Shown here: positions 9,091 to 17,670 of the stretch, piece after piece
Layout: each line of letters starts with the position of its first letter
Position numbering within the stretch: position 1 is the first letter of the stretch
DNA from: Bacillota bacterium
GTDB taxonomy: Bacteria; Bacillota; Clostridia; Christensenellales; Aristaeellaceae
Length of the DNA stretch: 64,000 nt
NCBI GenBank assembly: GCA_023398575.1
Contig: JAEWSC010000056.1
Coordinates: 59,164-123,163 of the forward strand
Direction of reading: 5' to 3'
The notes under the pieces: generated by a model
What the model saw: only the letters and a program-made list of their open reading frames with translations
The model's database searches: none
What the model was told of the DNA's origin: nothing
Program-made: the position numbers and the translations under genes

Positions 9091-9136
9091 ATAAAAATCC
9101 AAAGCGTTATGAGAGATTTTTCTTTCATAACGCTTT
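9091..9136 (-). terminator. Terminator between convergent sugar-acid operons
   Basis: A perfect 12-bp stem (AAAGCGTTATGA 9101-9112 with TCATAACGCTTT 9125-9136) is followed on the minus strand by GGATTTTTAT. It therefore terminates the minus-strand operon best; it has no T-tract on the plus side. Confidence 0.75.
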
Positions 9137-9146
9137 GCATTATAGA

Positions 9147-10034
9147 TTAATGATCCTTCAAAACAAGGCCAACCAACTTTTCATAATGCTTAGCTATTGC
9201 GCTGTGATCGCTGGAGCCTTCTCCCCCGGCGGAAAGATCTTTGAGTACCTTTTGTATCTGAGCCGTCATCGGTAAATCTGCGCCAACCGCTTCACCTGTC
9301 TCCAAAGCGTTGTTCAAATCTTTGATGTGCAGGTCAATGCGGAAGCCCGGCTTGAAGTTGCCATCCAGCATCATCGGGGCTTTGGCGTTCATGACCGTGG
9401 AACCGGCCAGACCGCCTTTGATCGCCTCATAGACCTTGCGGGGATCGGTGCCGGCCTTTTTGGCAAACAGCAGGCCTTCCGAAAGGGCGGCAATATTCAG
9501 GGCAACAATGATCTGATTTGTCAGTTTGCAGGTATTTCCGCTGCCAATCGGCCCAACCAGCGTATAGGAGGCGCCCATGACTTCAAAAAGCGGCTTGGCT
9601 TCCTCGAAATCCTTCTCCTCACCGCCGACCATGATTGCCAGGGTGCCGTCGATCGCTTTGGGTTCTCCGCCGGATACCGGTGCATCGAGCATGCGGATAC
9701 CCTTTTTTGCAAGCGCGGCCTGTATTTCTTTGCTTGCCTCCGGTGCGATGGAAGACATATCTACAACCAGCGTGCCTGGCTTGGCAAACTCAATCACGCC
9801 CCCCTGCTCTAATACGACTTGCTTGACCTGCGGGCTGTTGGGAAGCATGGTGATAATGATTTCACAGCTTTGCGCAGCTTCTCCAATAGACGAACACATT
9901 TGCGCACCGCATGTTCCCAATTCCTCAACAGATGCGCGGGTAATATCATATACCTTCAGCTTGTAACCGGCTTTGAGCAGATTCTTCGCCATCGGCTTCC
10001 CCATGATTCCCAGACCAATAAATCCAACTTGCAT
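9147..10034 (-). CDS. NAD(P)-dependent beta-hydroxyacid dehydrogenase (GarR / tartronate-semialdehyde reductase-like)
   Basis: This 295-residue member of the 3-hydroxyisobutyrate/6-phosphogluconate dehydrogenase family has the Rossmann motif GFIGLGIMG at residue 4 on, the substrate motif DAPVSGGEPKA near 117, and the catalytic lysine region GNTCKLTNQ near 167. Relatives reduce tartronate semialdehyde to glycerate or oxidise 3-hydroxyacids. The start at 10034 is chosen because AAGGAG lies 6 bases upstream; the longer frame is an artefact overlapping the upstream gene. It is last in an operon with an SDR and a split transketolase. Substrate unknown. Confidence 0.85.
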   Translation of the reverse strand: MQVGFIGLGIMGKPMAKNLLKAGYKLKVYDITRASVEELGTCGAQMCSSIGEAAQSCEIIITMLPNSPQVKQVVLEQGGVIEFAKPGTLVVDMSSIAPEASKEIQAALAKKGIRMLDAPVSGGEPKAIDGTLAIMVGGEEKDFEEAKPLFEVMGASYTLVGPIGSGNTCKLTNQIIVALNIAALSEGLLFAKKAGTDPRKVYEAIKGGLAGSTVMNAKAPMMLDGNFKPGFRIDLHIKDLNNALETGEAVGADLPMTAQIQKVLKDLSAGGEGSSDHSAIAKHYEKLVGLVLKDH

Positions 10035-10044
10035 ATTCTTCTCC

Positions 10045-10977
10045 TTATTCCAAGGCCAAAACTGCCTTGACTTTCTCGATGATATCAATCGGAAGCAAGT
10101 GGTATTTTTCCAACAATTCTTCATATTTCATGGCGGATGTGCCAAAGGTATCGTTGATTCCCAGCAGCATCACCGGTATCTTCATTGTGGAGAGAGCCTC
10201 CAATATCGCTGAACCCAAGCCTCCGAAGATATTATGTTCTTCGGCTGTGACAACGCCCTTCATGCCCTTGCAGTAGTTTTTGACTGCCTGTGCATCCAGC
10301 GGCTTGATAGTGCTGACATTGACCACCCGCAGAGAGATCCCTTCGTTTTCAAGTGCCTGTGCCGCCATAAGCGCGTGGGAAACCATAATGCCCGAAGCGA
10401 AAACAACCACATCTCCGCCTTCTCGTATCAGGTTCATCTTGCCAATCGTGTATTCCTGATGGGAGTCTGTCAGAATTGGCAGGTCGTTTCTGTTGATGCG
10501 GATATAGCAAGGGCCATTCCAATCCGCCATTGCCCTCACCATCTGCTCCGTCTCCACCGCGTCCACAGGAGATAGTACTGTCATGTTCGGCAATACACGC
10601 ATGATCGCAATATCATCGACCGACTGATGCGTTTTTCCATCCCCAAAGTCGGAGAGGCCGGCGGAGGAACCGCAGATTTTGACGTTCAGCCTGGGGATGC
10701 AGATTGAAGAACGAATCTGATCATACGGCCTGCCGGAGGCAAACACGGCGAAGGAATTGATAAATGCCGTTTTCCCTGTCAGGGCAAGACCCGCCGCTAC
10801 AGAAGCCATGTTTTGTTCCGCAATGCCCATCTGGAAATACCGCTCGGGATATGCTGCTGCAAAGAGGGTGGTCATGGTTGACTTTCCAAGATCGGCTTCC
10901 AACACAACAACATGCTCATTGGTTTTTCCCAGTTCCACAAGGGCTTCGCCATAGGCCTGCCTTGAACTATTGGTCAT
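10045..10977 (-). CDS. Transketolase, C-terminal subunit
   Basis: This 310-residue protein carries the pyrimidine-binding and C-terminal domains of a two-chain transketolase. Visible are the cofactor-activating glutamate region GIAEQNMASVAAGLA near residue 74, the FAVFASGRPYDQIR segment and a C-terminal VVNVSTIKPLD strand. It overlaps the N-terminal subunit gene by ATGA at 10974-10977, and AAAGGAG precedes its start, so 1:1 translation is expected. Split transketolases serve pentose phosphate metabolism or dedicated sugar routes such as apulose-4-phosphate cleavage; this context favours a dedicated route. Confidence 0.92.
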   Translation of the reverse strand: MTNSSRQAYGEALVELGKTNEHVVVLEADLGKSTMTTLFAAAYPERYFQMGIAEQNMASVAAGLALTGKTAFINSFAVFASGRPYDQIRSSICIPRLNVKICGSSAGLSDFGDGKTHQSVDDIAIMRVLPNMTVLSPVDAVETEQMVRAMADWNGPCYIRINRNDLPILTDSHQEYTIGKMNLIREGGDVVVFASGIMVSHALMAAQALENEGISLRVVNVSTIKPLDAQAVKNYCKGMKGVVTAEEHNIFGGLGSAILEALSTMKIPVMLLGINDTFGTSAMKYEELLEKYHLLPIDIIEKVKAVLALE

Positions 10978-11819
10978 AATGAAATCTCCTTTCGCATCTG
11001 CTCAATGGCTGCCAAAGCCAGCGCATATTGATCTTCCGTCATGGAAGCATTGTGAAACTGCGCTTTCCCCTCCGCAAATGCAAAGCCTTTTCCCTTGATG
11101 GTATGGGCAAGAATCAGAGACGGCTGGCCTTTTACTTCCTTTGCGGCGTCCAGCGCCTCCAGAATTTGCTTTATATCATGACCGTCGATTTCAAAAACCT
11201 TCCAGCCAAAGGCTTCCCATTTTTCTTTGAGGTGATCAATGGGAAAAACATTTGCCGTTTCGGCTGTAGCTTGAACCTTGTTATAGTCTAGAATTGCACA
11301 AAGATTATCTGCTTTAAATGCGCTGGCGGCCATCGCCGCTTCCCATATCTGGCCTTCCGCCAGTTCGCCGTCGCCAACAACGCAATACACGCGAGATGCG
11401 CTCTTGGAAAGCGTAAGGCCCAGCGCCATGCCAAGGGAAACAGACAAGCCCTGACCCAGGGAGCCCGTTACAGCTTCAATGCCCGGGGTTTGATCCATAT
11501 CCGGATGCCCCTGCAGCGTTCCGCCCAGCGTTTTCACCTTTGGCAACTCCGCTCGGTCAAAGTAGCCCAGTTCTACAAGGCAGGCGTACTGCGCAAGCAC
11601 CGCGTGGCCTTTACTGAATACACAGCGGTCGCGCCTTTCATCCTTTGGATCAGAAAACACATTCATGTGACCAAAATACAAAACAGCCACGATGTCTGCA
11701 ATGGACATGCTGCCGCCCAAATGCCCAATCTTTCCTGGCGGTATCATGTGAAGAATGTTTGCCCGTACATCAACCGCTTTATTTTGCAATGTTATCAATC
11801 TATCCTGTTCGTACATCAT
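10974..11819 (-). CDS. Transketolase, N-terminal subunit
   Basis: This 281-residue subunit binds the diphosphate end of thiamine diphosphate. Motifs include the active-site histidine region FSKGHAVLAQYA near residue 70, GSLGQGLSV, and the metal/ThDP motif GDGELAEGQIWEA ending in NAxK-like DYNKVQ. GGAGG lies immediately upstream, at spacing that suits either of two tandem ATGs. It sits between the SDR gene (10 bp gap) and the C-terminal subunit. Together they form a full transketolase of about 590 residues, smaller than single-chain enzymes. Confidence 0.92.
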   Translation of the reverse strand: MMYEQDRLITLQNKAVDVRANILHMIPPGKIGHLGGSMSIADIVAVLYFGHMNVFSDPKDERRDRCVFSKGHAVLAQYACLVELGYFDRAELPKVKTLGGTLQGHPDMDQTPGIEAVTGSLGQGLSVSLGMALGLTLSKSASRVYCVVGDGELAEGQIWEAAMAASAFKADNLCAILDYNKVQATAETANVFPIDHLKEKWEAFGWKVFEIDGHDIKQILEALDAAKEVKGQPSLILAHTIKGKGFAFAEGKAQFHNASMTEDQYALALAAIEQMRKEISL

Positions 11820-11829
11820 ATCTCCTCCA

Positions 11830-12582
11830 TCAGTAGCAAGTAACTCCGCCGTCTATGGGCAGAGCAATGCCGTTAATAAACGTTGCTTCATCAGACGCAA
11901 GGTAAAGGACGGCATTTGCCACATCTTCAGCCGAGGCCAGCCGACCGAGTGGCACTTCTTCCAGCCGCTGTTTCTTTTTTTCTGGATCACGAAACATCTC
12001 TTGCACGAAAGGGGTGTCCACCGTGCTTGGATGGATGGAATTGCAGCGGATACCATCCTTTGCATAGCGGGAGGCAATGGACTTGGTAAGCAGCGTGACT
12101 GCGCCTTTTGTTGCAGTGTATGCTTCCGGCGTATACCTATGGCCAATCAGGCCGCAAACAGAAGAAGTATTGATAATGGCACCGCCTCCCTGCTTGCGCA
12201 TGATGGGAATTGCGTATTTACAACCCAAGAAGGTGCTGCCGGTATTTACATTCATCATGGTATTCCACTCGTCGATAGTCATTTCTTCAATCGGCTTTCT
12301 GATGTTTATGCCGGCATTGTTGACAAGCACATCCACCCTGCCTGATTCTTCCAACACCTCTTTCATGGCTGTCATCCAATCGTTTTCTTTGACCAGGTCC
12401 ACTTTTTTAAAGCAGGCCTTCCCGCCGAGAGAAAAGATTTCTTGTACAGTCTCTTCACCCTTTTGCGTATCCAGGTCGAAAATGTAGATGACCGCCCCGT
12501 TTGCAGCAAGGAGCTTTGACATGCTAGAGCCGAGGCCTCCTGCGCCGCCAGTGATTACAATGGTTTTGTCTTTCACATTCAT
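11830..12582 (-). CDS. SDR-family NAD(P)-dependent oxidoreductase
   Basis: This 250-residue short-chain dehydrogenase has the cofactor motif TGGAGGLGSS (residues 11-20), NNAG near 88, catalytic serine in NTSSVCG near 142, and YTATK near 156. FabG/gluconate dehydrogenase-like length. AGGAG precedes the ATG. It is the first gene of the operon under GntR control, so it probably performs the first oxidation or reduction of a sugar or sugar acid whose later intermediate goes to the transketolase. Substrate cannot be read from sequence. Confidence 0.88.
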   Translation of the reverse strand: MNVKDKTIVITGGAGGLGSSMSKLLAANGAVIYIFDLDTQKGEETVQEIFSLGGKACFKKVDLVKENDWMTAMKEVLEESGRVDVLVNNAGINIRKPIEEMTIDEWNTMMNVNTGSTFLGCKYAIPIMRKQGGGAIINTSSVCGLIGHRYTPEAYTATKGAVTLLTKSIASRYAKDGIRCNSIHPSTVDTPFVQEMFRDPEKKKQRLEEVPLGRLASAEDVANAVLYLASDEATFINGIALPIDGGVTCY

Positions 12583-12719
12583 TATGTATACTCCTGTACT
12601 TTTCTGTACGTTTTTTCAACGACATGATTTGCTGAATCAACCGCCAATAGAATAGAGAAACAGCATGAGATGCATCAAGTGATACAACCCTCCTTTTTCA
12701 ATATGGATGGGCGTTCTGG

Positions 12720-12737
12720 TTGTCTGACGTATGACAA
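12720..12737. promoter_or_regulatory. GntR operator, near-palindrome TTGTCTGACGTATGACAA
   Basis: The 18-bp near-palindrome has TTGTC/GACAA arms and an ACGT centre, with two mismatched positions between. It covers the predicted start (about 12733) of the minus-strand SDR-transketolase operon. FadR-subfamily GntR proteins recognise short palindromes of this kind. A weaker GACAA-AG-TTGTA arrangement at 12834-12845 lies just before the regulator gene. Confidence 0.6.
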
Positions 12738-12739
12738 TA

Positions 12740-12768
12740 ATTATAGAGCAGGTGGCAGAAGAAGTCAA
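12740..12768 (-). promoter_or_regulatory. Sigma-A promoter of the SDR-transketolase operon
   Basis: On the minus strand TTGACT (12763-12768), a 17-base spacer and a perfect TATAAT (12740-12745). Confidence 0.75.
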
Positions 12769-12791
12769 TATTTGCTCAGTTATTTGCTACA

Positions 12792-12820
12792 TTGACGGTT
12801 CGGGCTGAAATAGATATAAT
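12792..12820 (+). promoter_or_regulatory. Sigma-A promoter of the GntR regulator gene
   Basis: TTGACG (12792-12797), a 17-base spacer and TATAAT (12815-12820); the start codon follows about 38 bases downstream of the -10 box. Confidence 0.75.
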
Positions 12821-12857
12821 ATGTTTAAATGTTGACAAAGTTGTAGGGAGTATTTGC

Positions 12858-13571
12858 ATGTTTCAAGCCATTAAGCAAAACAACGGATTGTTATCCTCTC
12901 AAGTAGCAGATAAAATTGTTGAGTATATCACCAACAGTGATCTCAAGGAAAACAATCGTTTGCCAAATGAAGAAACGCTTGCAAAGATGCTCAATGTCAG
13001 CCGAAGCACAGTTCGCGAAGCGATAAAGCTTCTTGTTTCCCTGAATGTATTATATGTTGTGCGCGGACATGGGACGTACGTATCTGAAAAACCAGGTGTA
13101 GTAAGTGATCCTTTTGGATTCAGCTTTGTACGTGATAAGCGAAAACTTGTTTTTGACCTGATGGAAATGCGAATGATTATCGAACCTAAAATCGCTGATT
13201 TTGCGGCGAGACGGGCAACAGCATCCGATATTATGCAGTTAGAGGCGCTGGCCAAGGAAGTGGAAACGCAGATTATAGCCGGCAAGAATCACGCGCAAAA
13301 AGATACTGAACTGCATGTTATGATAGCGCAATGCAGTAAAAACGACGTTGTGTCTTCCATTATTCCCATACTGAATCAGTCTGTACACTTGTTTGTAAAA
13401 ATCACAAAGGAAAGCCTGCTTCAGGCTACCATAGATGGGCATTGGGAAATCGTAGAGGCAATCAAGAATCATCAACCTTCAATGGCATCAGCTGCAATGA
13501 CCCACCATTTGCAAATGAATAAGGATGAGTTGGAAAGAGCAGCTTTTCATGGTGCTTTTGACAATATATAG
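12858..13571 (+). CDS. GntR-family (FadR subfamily, FCD domain) regulator
   Basis: This 237-residue protein has an N-terminal winged HTH (NRLPNEETLAKMLNVSRSTV, then GTYVSE at the wing) and a C-terminal all-helical FCD domain containing metal-ligand-type residues (MEMRMIIEP, DTELHVMIA, H near the last helices). FCD regulators usually sense sugar acids or other organic acids. AGGGAG lies 7 bases before the ATG at 12858; the longer frame begins inside the promoter. It is divergent from the SDR-transketolase operon, its likely target, with an operator at that start site. Confidence 0.92.
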   Translation: MFQAIKQNNGLLSSQVADKIVEYITNSDLKENNRLPNEETLAKMLNVSRSTVREAIKLLVSLNVLYVVRGHGTYVSEKPGVVSDPFGFSFVRDKRKLVFDLMEMRMIIEPKIADFAARRATASDIMQLEALAKEVETQIIAGKNHAQKDTELHVMIAQCSKNDVVSSIIPILNQSVHLFVKITKESLLQATIDGHWEIVEAIKNHQPSMASAAMTHHLQMNKDELERAAFHGAFDNI

Positions 13572-13594
13572 ACTATGTGTTAGATCAATACTAT

Positions 13595-13613
13595 TGACAT
13601 TGATGATATGTCA
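13595..13613. promoter_or_regulatory. Inverted repeat TGACAT-N7-ATGTCA overlapping a TTGACA box
   Basis: Perfect 6-bp arms overlap a TTGACA (13594-13599) upstream of the six-hairpin protein gene. A convincing -10 box at 16-18 spacing was not seen, so promoter activity is uncertain. Confidence 0.35.
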
Positions 13614-13680
13614 TTAATGATGCAAAAGTATACATCAATCAGATTAGATAAGCAAAGGCGTTGGATAAGGAGCAACAAGA

Positions 13681-15876
13681 ATGGTAATTCAGTCTGGCGG
13701 CTATCAAATGAAATACTCAAAGGGCGGGATTGAGATATGGAAAGATGGTGCGATTCTATATTTTAATAAACGGCCGATGTACGCCTTTATCAAAACAGCT
13801 CTTTCCATTACCGAGTTCTACGATGCGCCTTATGATGAAGTCTATGAAGAGTGCGGCAGTATCGCGGCAAGGGGTATACTGAAAGCCCCAACCGGTTCGG
13901 AACTTGCCTTTCACGATATCTATGAGGCGGCTGGAACAGGCTTTAAAATCTCCAGAACCGTAACCGTGGTGAAGAATATTGACGATTATGGTTTTGCGTC
14001 AAAAATCTCGTTTGTCATGGCAGCATCTGATGATGTGCTTGATTACAATTACTTCGCTCCAGCAAACTGGTATCGCCAAAATGAATACGCCAAACCGCAC
14101 ATCATGGGCCATGACCTTAACTGTGAATACTTCTGGCGTAGAGAAGTCAACTATACCCTGCCTTTATTCGCAGCGCAGAATAAAGCTACGGGTGAAATGG
14201 CTATGCTTTCTCGTTGGGCTGCCGATGTTACCATGCGAGATCACAATTTTGTCCAATCAGAACATGTCGTGGATAAAAAATTCACCATTGGCTCCATTGG
14301 AATTAGCAAGCCCGAGAATAAAACCATCAATTATTTGTATTACGGCTACCCGCTGCGCAAGGAAATAGATACGGTGCGCGACGGCCTGACAATTGATTAT
14401 GTATATCCAGGTGTAGACGGCCAGATGCCCAGAGTAGGCATTGACTATAATGTCGACTACATGATGCAAACCAAGACAATGACCCGAATGTATCATCCCA
14501 TGGAAGAGGGCTTCGCCCACAGTTATGCCATAGGTGTGAATTTCGGCGCATATAACGGGTTTTATCCCATGATGAGAGATGCGTGGCGCACGGTTTACGC
14601 GCGACTAAAAGATCCTGTCTATGCTGTGGATCAGGAAATGCAATATCGCAACTGTATGGAATCCCTCACGAAGCTTACAAGACAGTATGGTGATTCATGG
14701 GGATTGCCGTTTTCTTGTCAGCTTCCTCAGATGGATGTCTCCAGCATATCCTTTCAATTTGGGTTTGTGGGGCAGCAGCCGGGGATAGGCTATCAGCTCA
14801 TTCGATATGGAGATAAGGAGAACCGGCCGGAATCTTATCAAAAAGGCTTACACATCATCGACTTTTGGGTAAGAACTGCCATGACCGATTTCGGTGCACC
14901 GCAGGTTTGCTATAACCCAACAATAGCCGGTTTTGAACCCATGCCATTTTGGACAAGGATGATCGCTGATGGGCTTGAGAGCATTCTTGATGCCTATGTT
15001 TATATGAAGAAAAAAGGGGAGGCTAAACCAGAATGGCTGGAATTCTGCCGTAAAGCCGCCGACTGGTTTGTTCGTATACAGAATGACGATGGAAGCTGGT
15101 ATCGCGCATATAACACAAACGATGGTTCTATGCGCATGGATTCTAAAGCCAATACCATCAGTGTTGTAAGGTTCCTTATCCAATACCACCTGGTCACAGG
15201 TGATGATACATATAAGCAGGCTGCGCTTAAAGCCGGAGAATGGTCATACCATAACACATATAAGCTTATGGAGTATCGAGGTTCCACGTGTGATAACTCC
15301 GACATCATGGACAATGAATCGGGTATTTACGCGATGTTCGGCTTTCTATCGCTATATGACCTGACCGGCGAACAACAATGGCTTGACGCCCTCATTGGCG
15401 CCGCTGATTACACCGAAACATGGACGTACGCGTGGTCATTCCCTGTGCGGGTTCTATGGCCGAACCACCCATTTACCAGGAATGCTATCAGCGGTCAGAG
15501 TCCGGTCACGCTTGGCGGTGGCGGCGGCGATATGTATATGGCGGCATGCGCCTATGTGTATTACAGACTGTATGTCATCACCAATGATGAGCATTACAGA
15601 GATTACGCTGAGTTCATCCACAACAACACGCGCCAGGCCAACGATGTGGACGGAAGCTTTGGTTATGCTCTCCCAGGCCTTTCTCATGAGGGCGGCAGTT
15701 TCGGGAGTCAAACCTTCACAAGCCATTATCACTGGCTGCCTTGGGTTACCTATGTTGAAATCGATCCCCTATCCAGGCTGTTTGATACCTTCGGTGCATA
15801 TGACATAGCAGGTGCGGAAAAGCTCAGCCCGGAAGAGCGCTCCGCAAGAAACAGAATCTACGATTCATTCGTTTAG
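13681..15876 (+). CDS. Six-hairpin-glycosidase-like protein of unknown specificity
   Basis: This 731-residue protein lacks a signal peptide. The N-terminal ~300 residues look like a beta-sandwich, and the rest carries repeated aromatic/aspartate-rich helical hairpins (FWVRTAMTDFG, WFVRIQNDDGSWYRAYN, WSYHNTYKLMEYRG, DNESGIYAMFGFLSLYD, DMYMAACAYVYYRLY) of the (alpha/alpha)6 toroid type found in several GH and PL families. AAGGAG sits 8 bases before the ATG. It lies alone after the GntR gene and ahead of a strong terminator. Candidate roles are an unsaturated-uronyl or uronate hydrolase or a lyase; the family could not be named. Confidence 0.55.
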   Translation: MVIQSGGYQMKYSKGGIEIWKDGAILYFNKRPMYAFIKTALSITEFYDAPYDEVYEECGSIAARGILKAPTGSELAFHDIYEAAGTGFKISRTVTVVKNIDDYGFASKISFVMAASDDVLDYNYFAPANWYRQNEYAKPHIMGHDLNCEYFWRREVNYTLPLFAAQNKATGEMAMLSRWAADVTMRDHNFVQSEHVVDKKFTIGSIGISKPENKTINYLYYGYPLRKEIDTVRDGLTIDYVYPGVDGQMPRVGIDYNVDYMMQTKTMTRMYHPMEEGFAHSYAIGVNFGAYNGFYPMMRDAWRTVYARLKDPVYAVDQEMQYRNCMESLTKLTRQYGDSWGLPFSCQLPQMDVSSISFQFGFVGQQPGIGYQLIRYGDKENRPESYQKGLHIIDFWVRTAMTDFGAPQVCYNPTIAGFEPMPFWTRMIADGLESILDAYVYMKKKGEAKPEWLEFCRKAADWFVRIQNDDGSWYRAYNTNDGSMRMDSKANTISVVRFLIQYHLVTGDDTYKQAALKAGEWSYHNTYKLMEYRGSTCDNSDIMDNESGIYAMFGFLSLYDLTGEQQWLDALIGAADYTETWTYAWSFPVRVLWPNHPFTRNAISGQSPVTLGGGGGDMYMAACAYVYYRLYVITNDEHYRDYAEFIHNNTRQANDVDGSFGYALPGLSHEGGSFGSQTFTSHYHWLPWVTYVEIDPLSRLFDTFGAYDIAGAEKLSPEERSARNRIYDSFV

Positions 15877-15883
15877 TTTCAAA

Positions 15884-15927
15884 AACAACAACCCCCATGC
15901 TTCAATTGAAGCATGGGGGTTGTTGTT
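15884..15927. terminator. Bidirectional terminator, perfect 44-bp inverted repeat
   Basis: Two 22-base arms are exactly complementary around position 15905/15906, with a central TTCAATTGAA. A GC-rich mid-stem (CCCCCATGC) is flanked by T-rich tails on both strands, so it can stop the plus-strand six-hairpin gene and the convergent binding-protein operon. Confidence 0.8.
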
Positions 15928-15937
15928 CATCAATCCT

Positions 15938-15964
15938 GCCGCGGAATGTACCACATTCCGCGGC
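15938..15964. terminator. Second convergent-gap hairpin
   Basis: An 11-bp perfect stem (GCCGCGGAATG with CATTCCGCGGC) and a 5-base loop, without a T-tract. It lies just after the binding-protein stop on the minus strand and may stabilise that mRNA end. Confidence 0.5.
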
Positions 15965-15991
15965 GCAGTCTGTTGATATCAGATCACGAAA

Positions 15992-17596
15992 TTATTTCGC
16001 CATGTACCGGTCGTAGGCAGCCTGGTTGATTTCCAACCATCTGGTCAGACCAACACCGTTGATCTCGTTGAGATAGGCGTCCCATTCCTCATCGATTTTG
16101 CCATTGATGATCCATTCGCTGGTCCGGCGCTCGATGTAGGTGCGCAGGTCAGACTGCAGGATACCCATTTCCTCAGCTTCCTCTGCCGAATAGAACACGG
16201 GCATCATCGGATCGGGATCGGCAAAGGGGTGGCAATATTGCTCTACGAAAGCCACCTTTTCATTGGTGGATGGGAGCTTGAGCCGGGTCTTGTACATATT
16301 GACTGTAGCGGCCAGAATGCCTGCGCGGCAATTGGCAAAGCGGTCTTCGGCAACTGTCATACCTTCCGGAGGCTTGCGGACATACAGGGTACCATCTGCG
16401 TTCTCAAGAACGCGCACGCCGATCGGGCCTTCGATGCTCTCGATCGTATTGGTTTGGTCAAACCAGTAATCCAGCCAGCGCAAGGCAACCTCGGGGGTTT
16501 TGCAGGCGCTGGTGATTGTTCCCCAGCCGCGAACCGTACCAGGCAGCGGTTGACGGTAGAACACGGGATCCTTGCCCTCATAGGCAGAAATCAGTGGATA
16601 ATAATCGTAGGCAGCGTTGTTGTTGGGGTTGGATACGCTGTCATTGATGTCCCACATCTGGCTGACGCCGACAATACCGGGTTCCTGGTTGAGCTTGGAG
16701 AAAAATTGGGCATCTTCCAGCGTAAATCCTTCGACATCAATCAGGCCTTCTGCGTAGAGTTTACCCAAATAGCGCACAGCGTCACGGTATTGTTCGGTAA
16801 CGCCCATGTTGTAGACCTTGCCGTCTTTGACATCGGCAAACGTCTGGTTGAATCCCTGGCCGCCGATTCCAAGGCCGAAAAAGGAGAAAATGTAGCCCAG
16901 GCCAAAGTTCTCAAAGATCCTTTTGCTAAACGACAGCGGAATCTCGTCAGCAACGCCGTTTCCGTTCGGGTCACGCGTTTTAAAAGCCCTGAGTACGTCT
17001 GCGAACTCGTCAAGCGTTTTGGGCACTTCAAGGTTAAGCTTCTTCAGCCATTCCATGTTCATCATGCCAACGCCATTTGTTGTCATCCAGGGTCCGGAGT
17101 TGACGCGGAAGAGGCTGTAGGTTTTACCGTCCGGCGCCGTGTTGAAAGCGCGCAGTTCGGGCATCTCGGTATCGATCAGTTTGTTGATATTGTGGCCGTA
17201 TTTGGCGATCAAATCGGTCAAATCAAGAAACGAGCCTTGCGGTCCATAGCGGGTCAGGTCTGCTTCGTTGATTTTTGACTCGATGATGTCCGGCAGGTCG
17301 CCTGTCGCCAGCATCAGATTCTTCTTTTCATTCCAGCCTTCAGCCGGAACCATGATCCATTCGATATGCACATTCATGATTTCCTCAGCACGCTGGTGAA
17401 TCTCCTGCATGTTAAGGTCGGATGGCATTTCAGCCCGTGACTGAATCATGACCCGAAGCGTCACCTTTTCATCCGGGCAGATGGGATAGCCTTCAGGGTT
17501 GAAGTTCGGGATGGAGTTCTCCGCCAGAGCCGTCGTTGCGCTAAGCAGGACAAGCATACAGGCAAGTGCGAGAGCAAGGAGCCGATTCTTCCTCAT
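15992..17596 (-). CDS. Extracellular sugar-binding protein of an LplA-type ABC importer
   Basis: This 534-residue solute-binding protein starts with a signal peptide (KNRLLALALACMLVLLSATTALA, cut here after the first part: MRKNRLLALALAC...TALA|EN). The cleavage site is of the AxA type; the only nearby Cys is inside the hydrophobic core and no lipobox is evident. The mature part has LRVMIQSRAEMP, NLMLATGDLPDI and WINGKIDEEWDAY, resembling the large binding proteins of LplABC/YtcQ importers. AGGAGGT precedes the ATG. It is last in the permease-permease-binding protein operon. Ligand is unknown; the divergent GH51-like gene suggests arabino- or related oligosaccharides. Confidence 0.88.
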   Translation of the reverse strand: MRKNRLLALALACMLVLLSATTALAENSIPNFNPEGYPICPDEKVTLRVMIQSRAEMPSDLNMQEIHQRAEEIMNVHIEWIMVPAEGWNEKKNLMLATGDLPDIIESKINEADLTRYGPQGSFLDLTDLIAKYGHNINKLIDTEMPELRAFNTAPDGKTYSLFRVNSGPWMTTNGVGMMNMEWLKKLNLEVPKTLDEFADVLRAFKTRDPNGNGVADEIPLSFSKRIFENFGLGYIFSFFGLGIGGQGFNQTFADVKDGKVYNMGVTEQYRDAVRYLGKLYAEGLIDVEGFTLEDAQFFSKLNQEPGIVGVSQMWDINDSVSNPNNNAAYDYYPLISAYEGKDPVFYRQPLPGTVRGWGTITSACKTPEVALRWLDYWFDQTNTIESIEGPIGVRVLENADGTLYVRKPPEGMTVAEDRFANCRAGILAATVNMYKTRLKLPSTNEKVAFVEQYCHPFADPDPMMPVFYSAEEAEEMGILQSDLRTYIERRTSEWIINGKIDEEWDAYLNEINGVGLTRWLEINQAAYDRYMAK

Positions 17597-17670
17597 GGTA
17601 AATACCTCCTATTATATTTGCGGGTTACGCCCCGCAATAAGAGACAAACAGGTATCAGAAGAAAAGCAAA

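Noticed and set aside
15884..15927. 44-bp perfect palindrome as attachment site or mobile-element end
   Set aside because: It is flanked by convergent gene ends and T-rich tails, with no integrase or target duplication; a bidirectional terminator explains it.
16229..17278. 349-residue frame on the plus strand
   Set aside because: Antisense to the binding-protein gene, which has a signal peptide and a good ribosome binding site.
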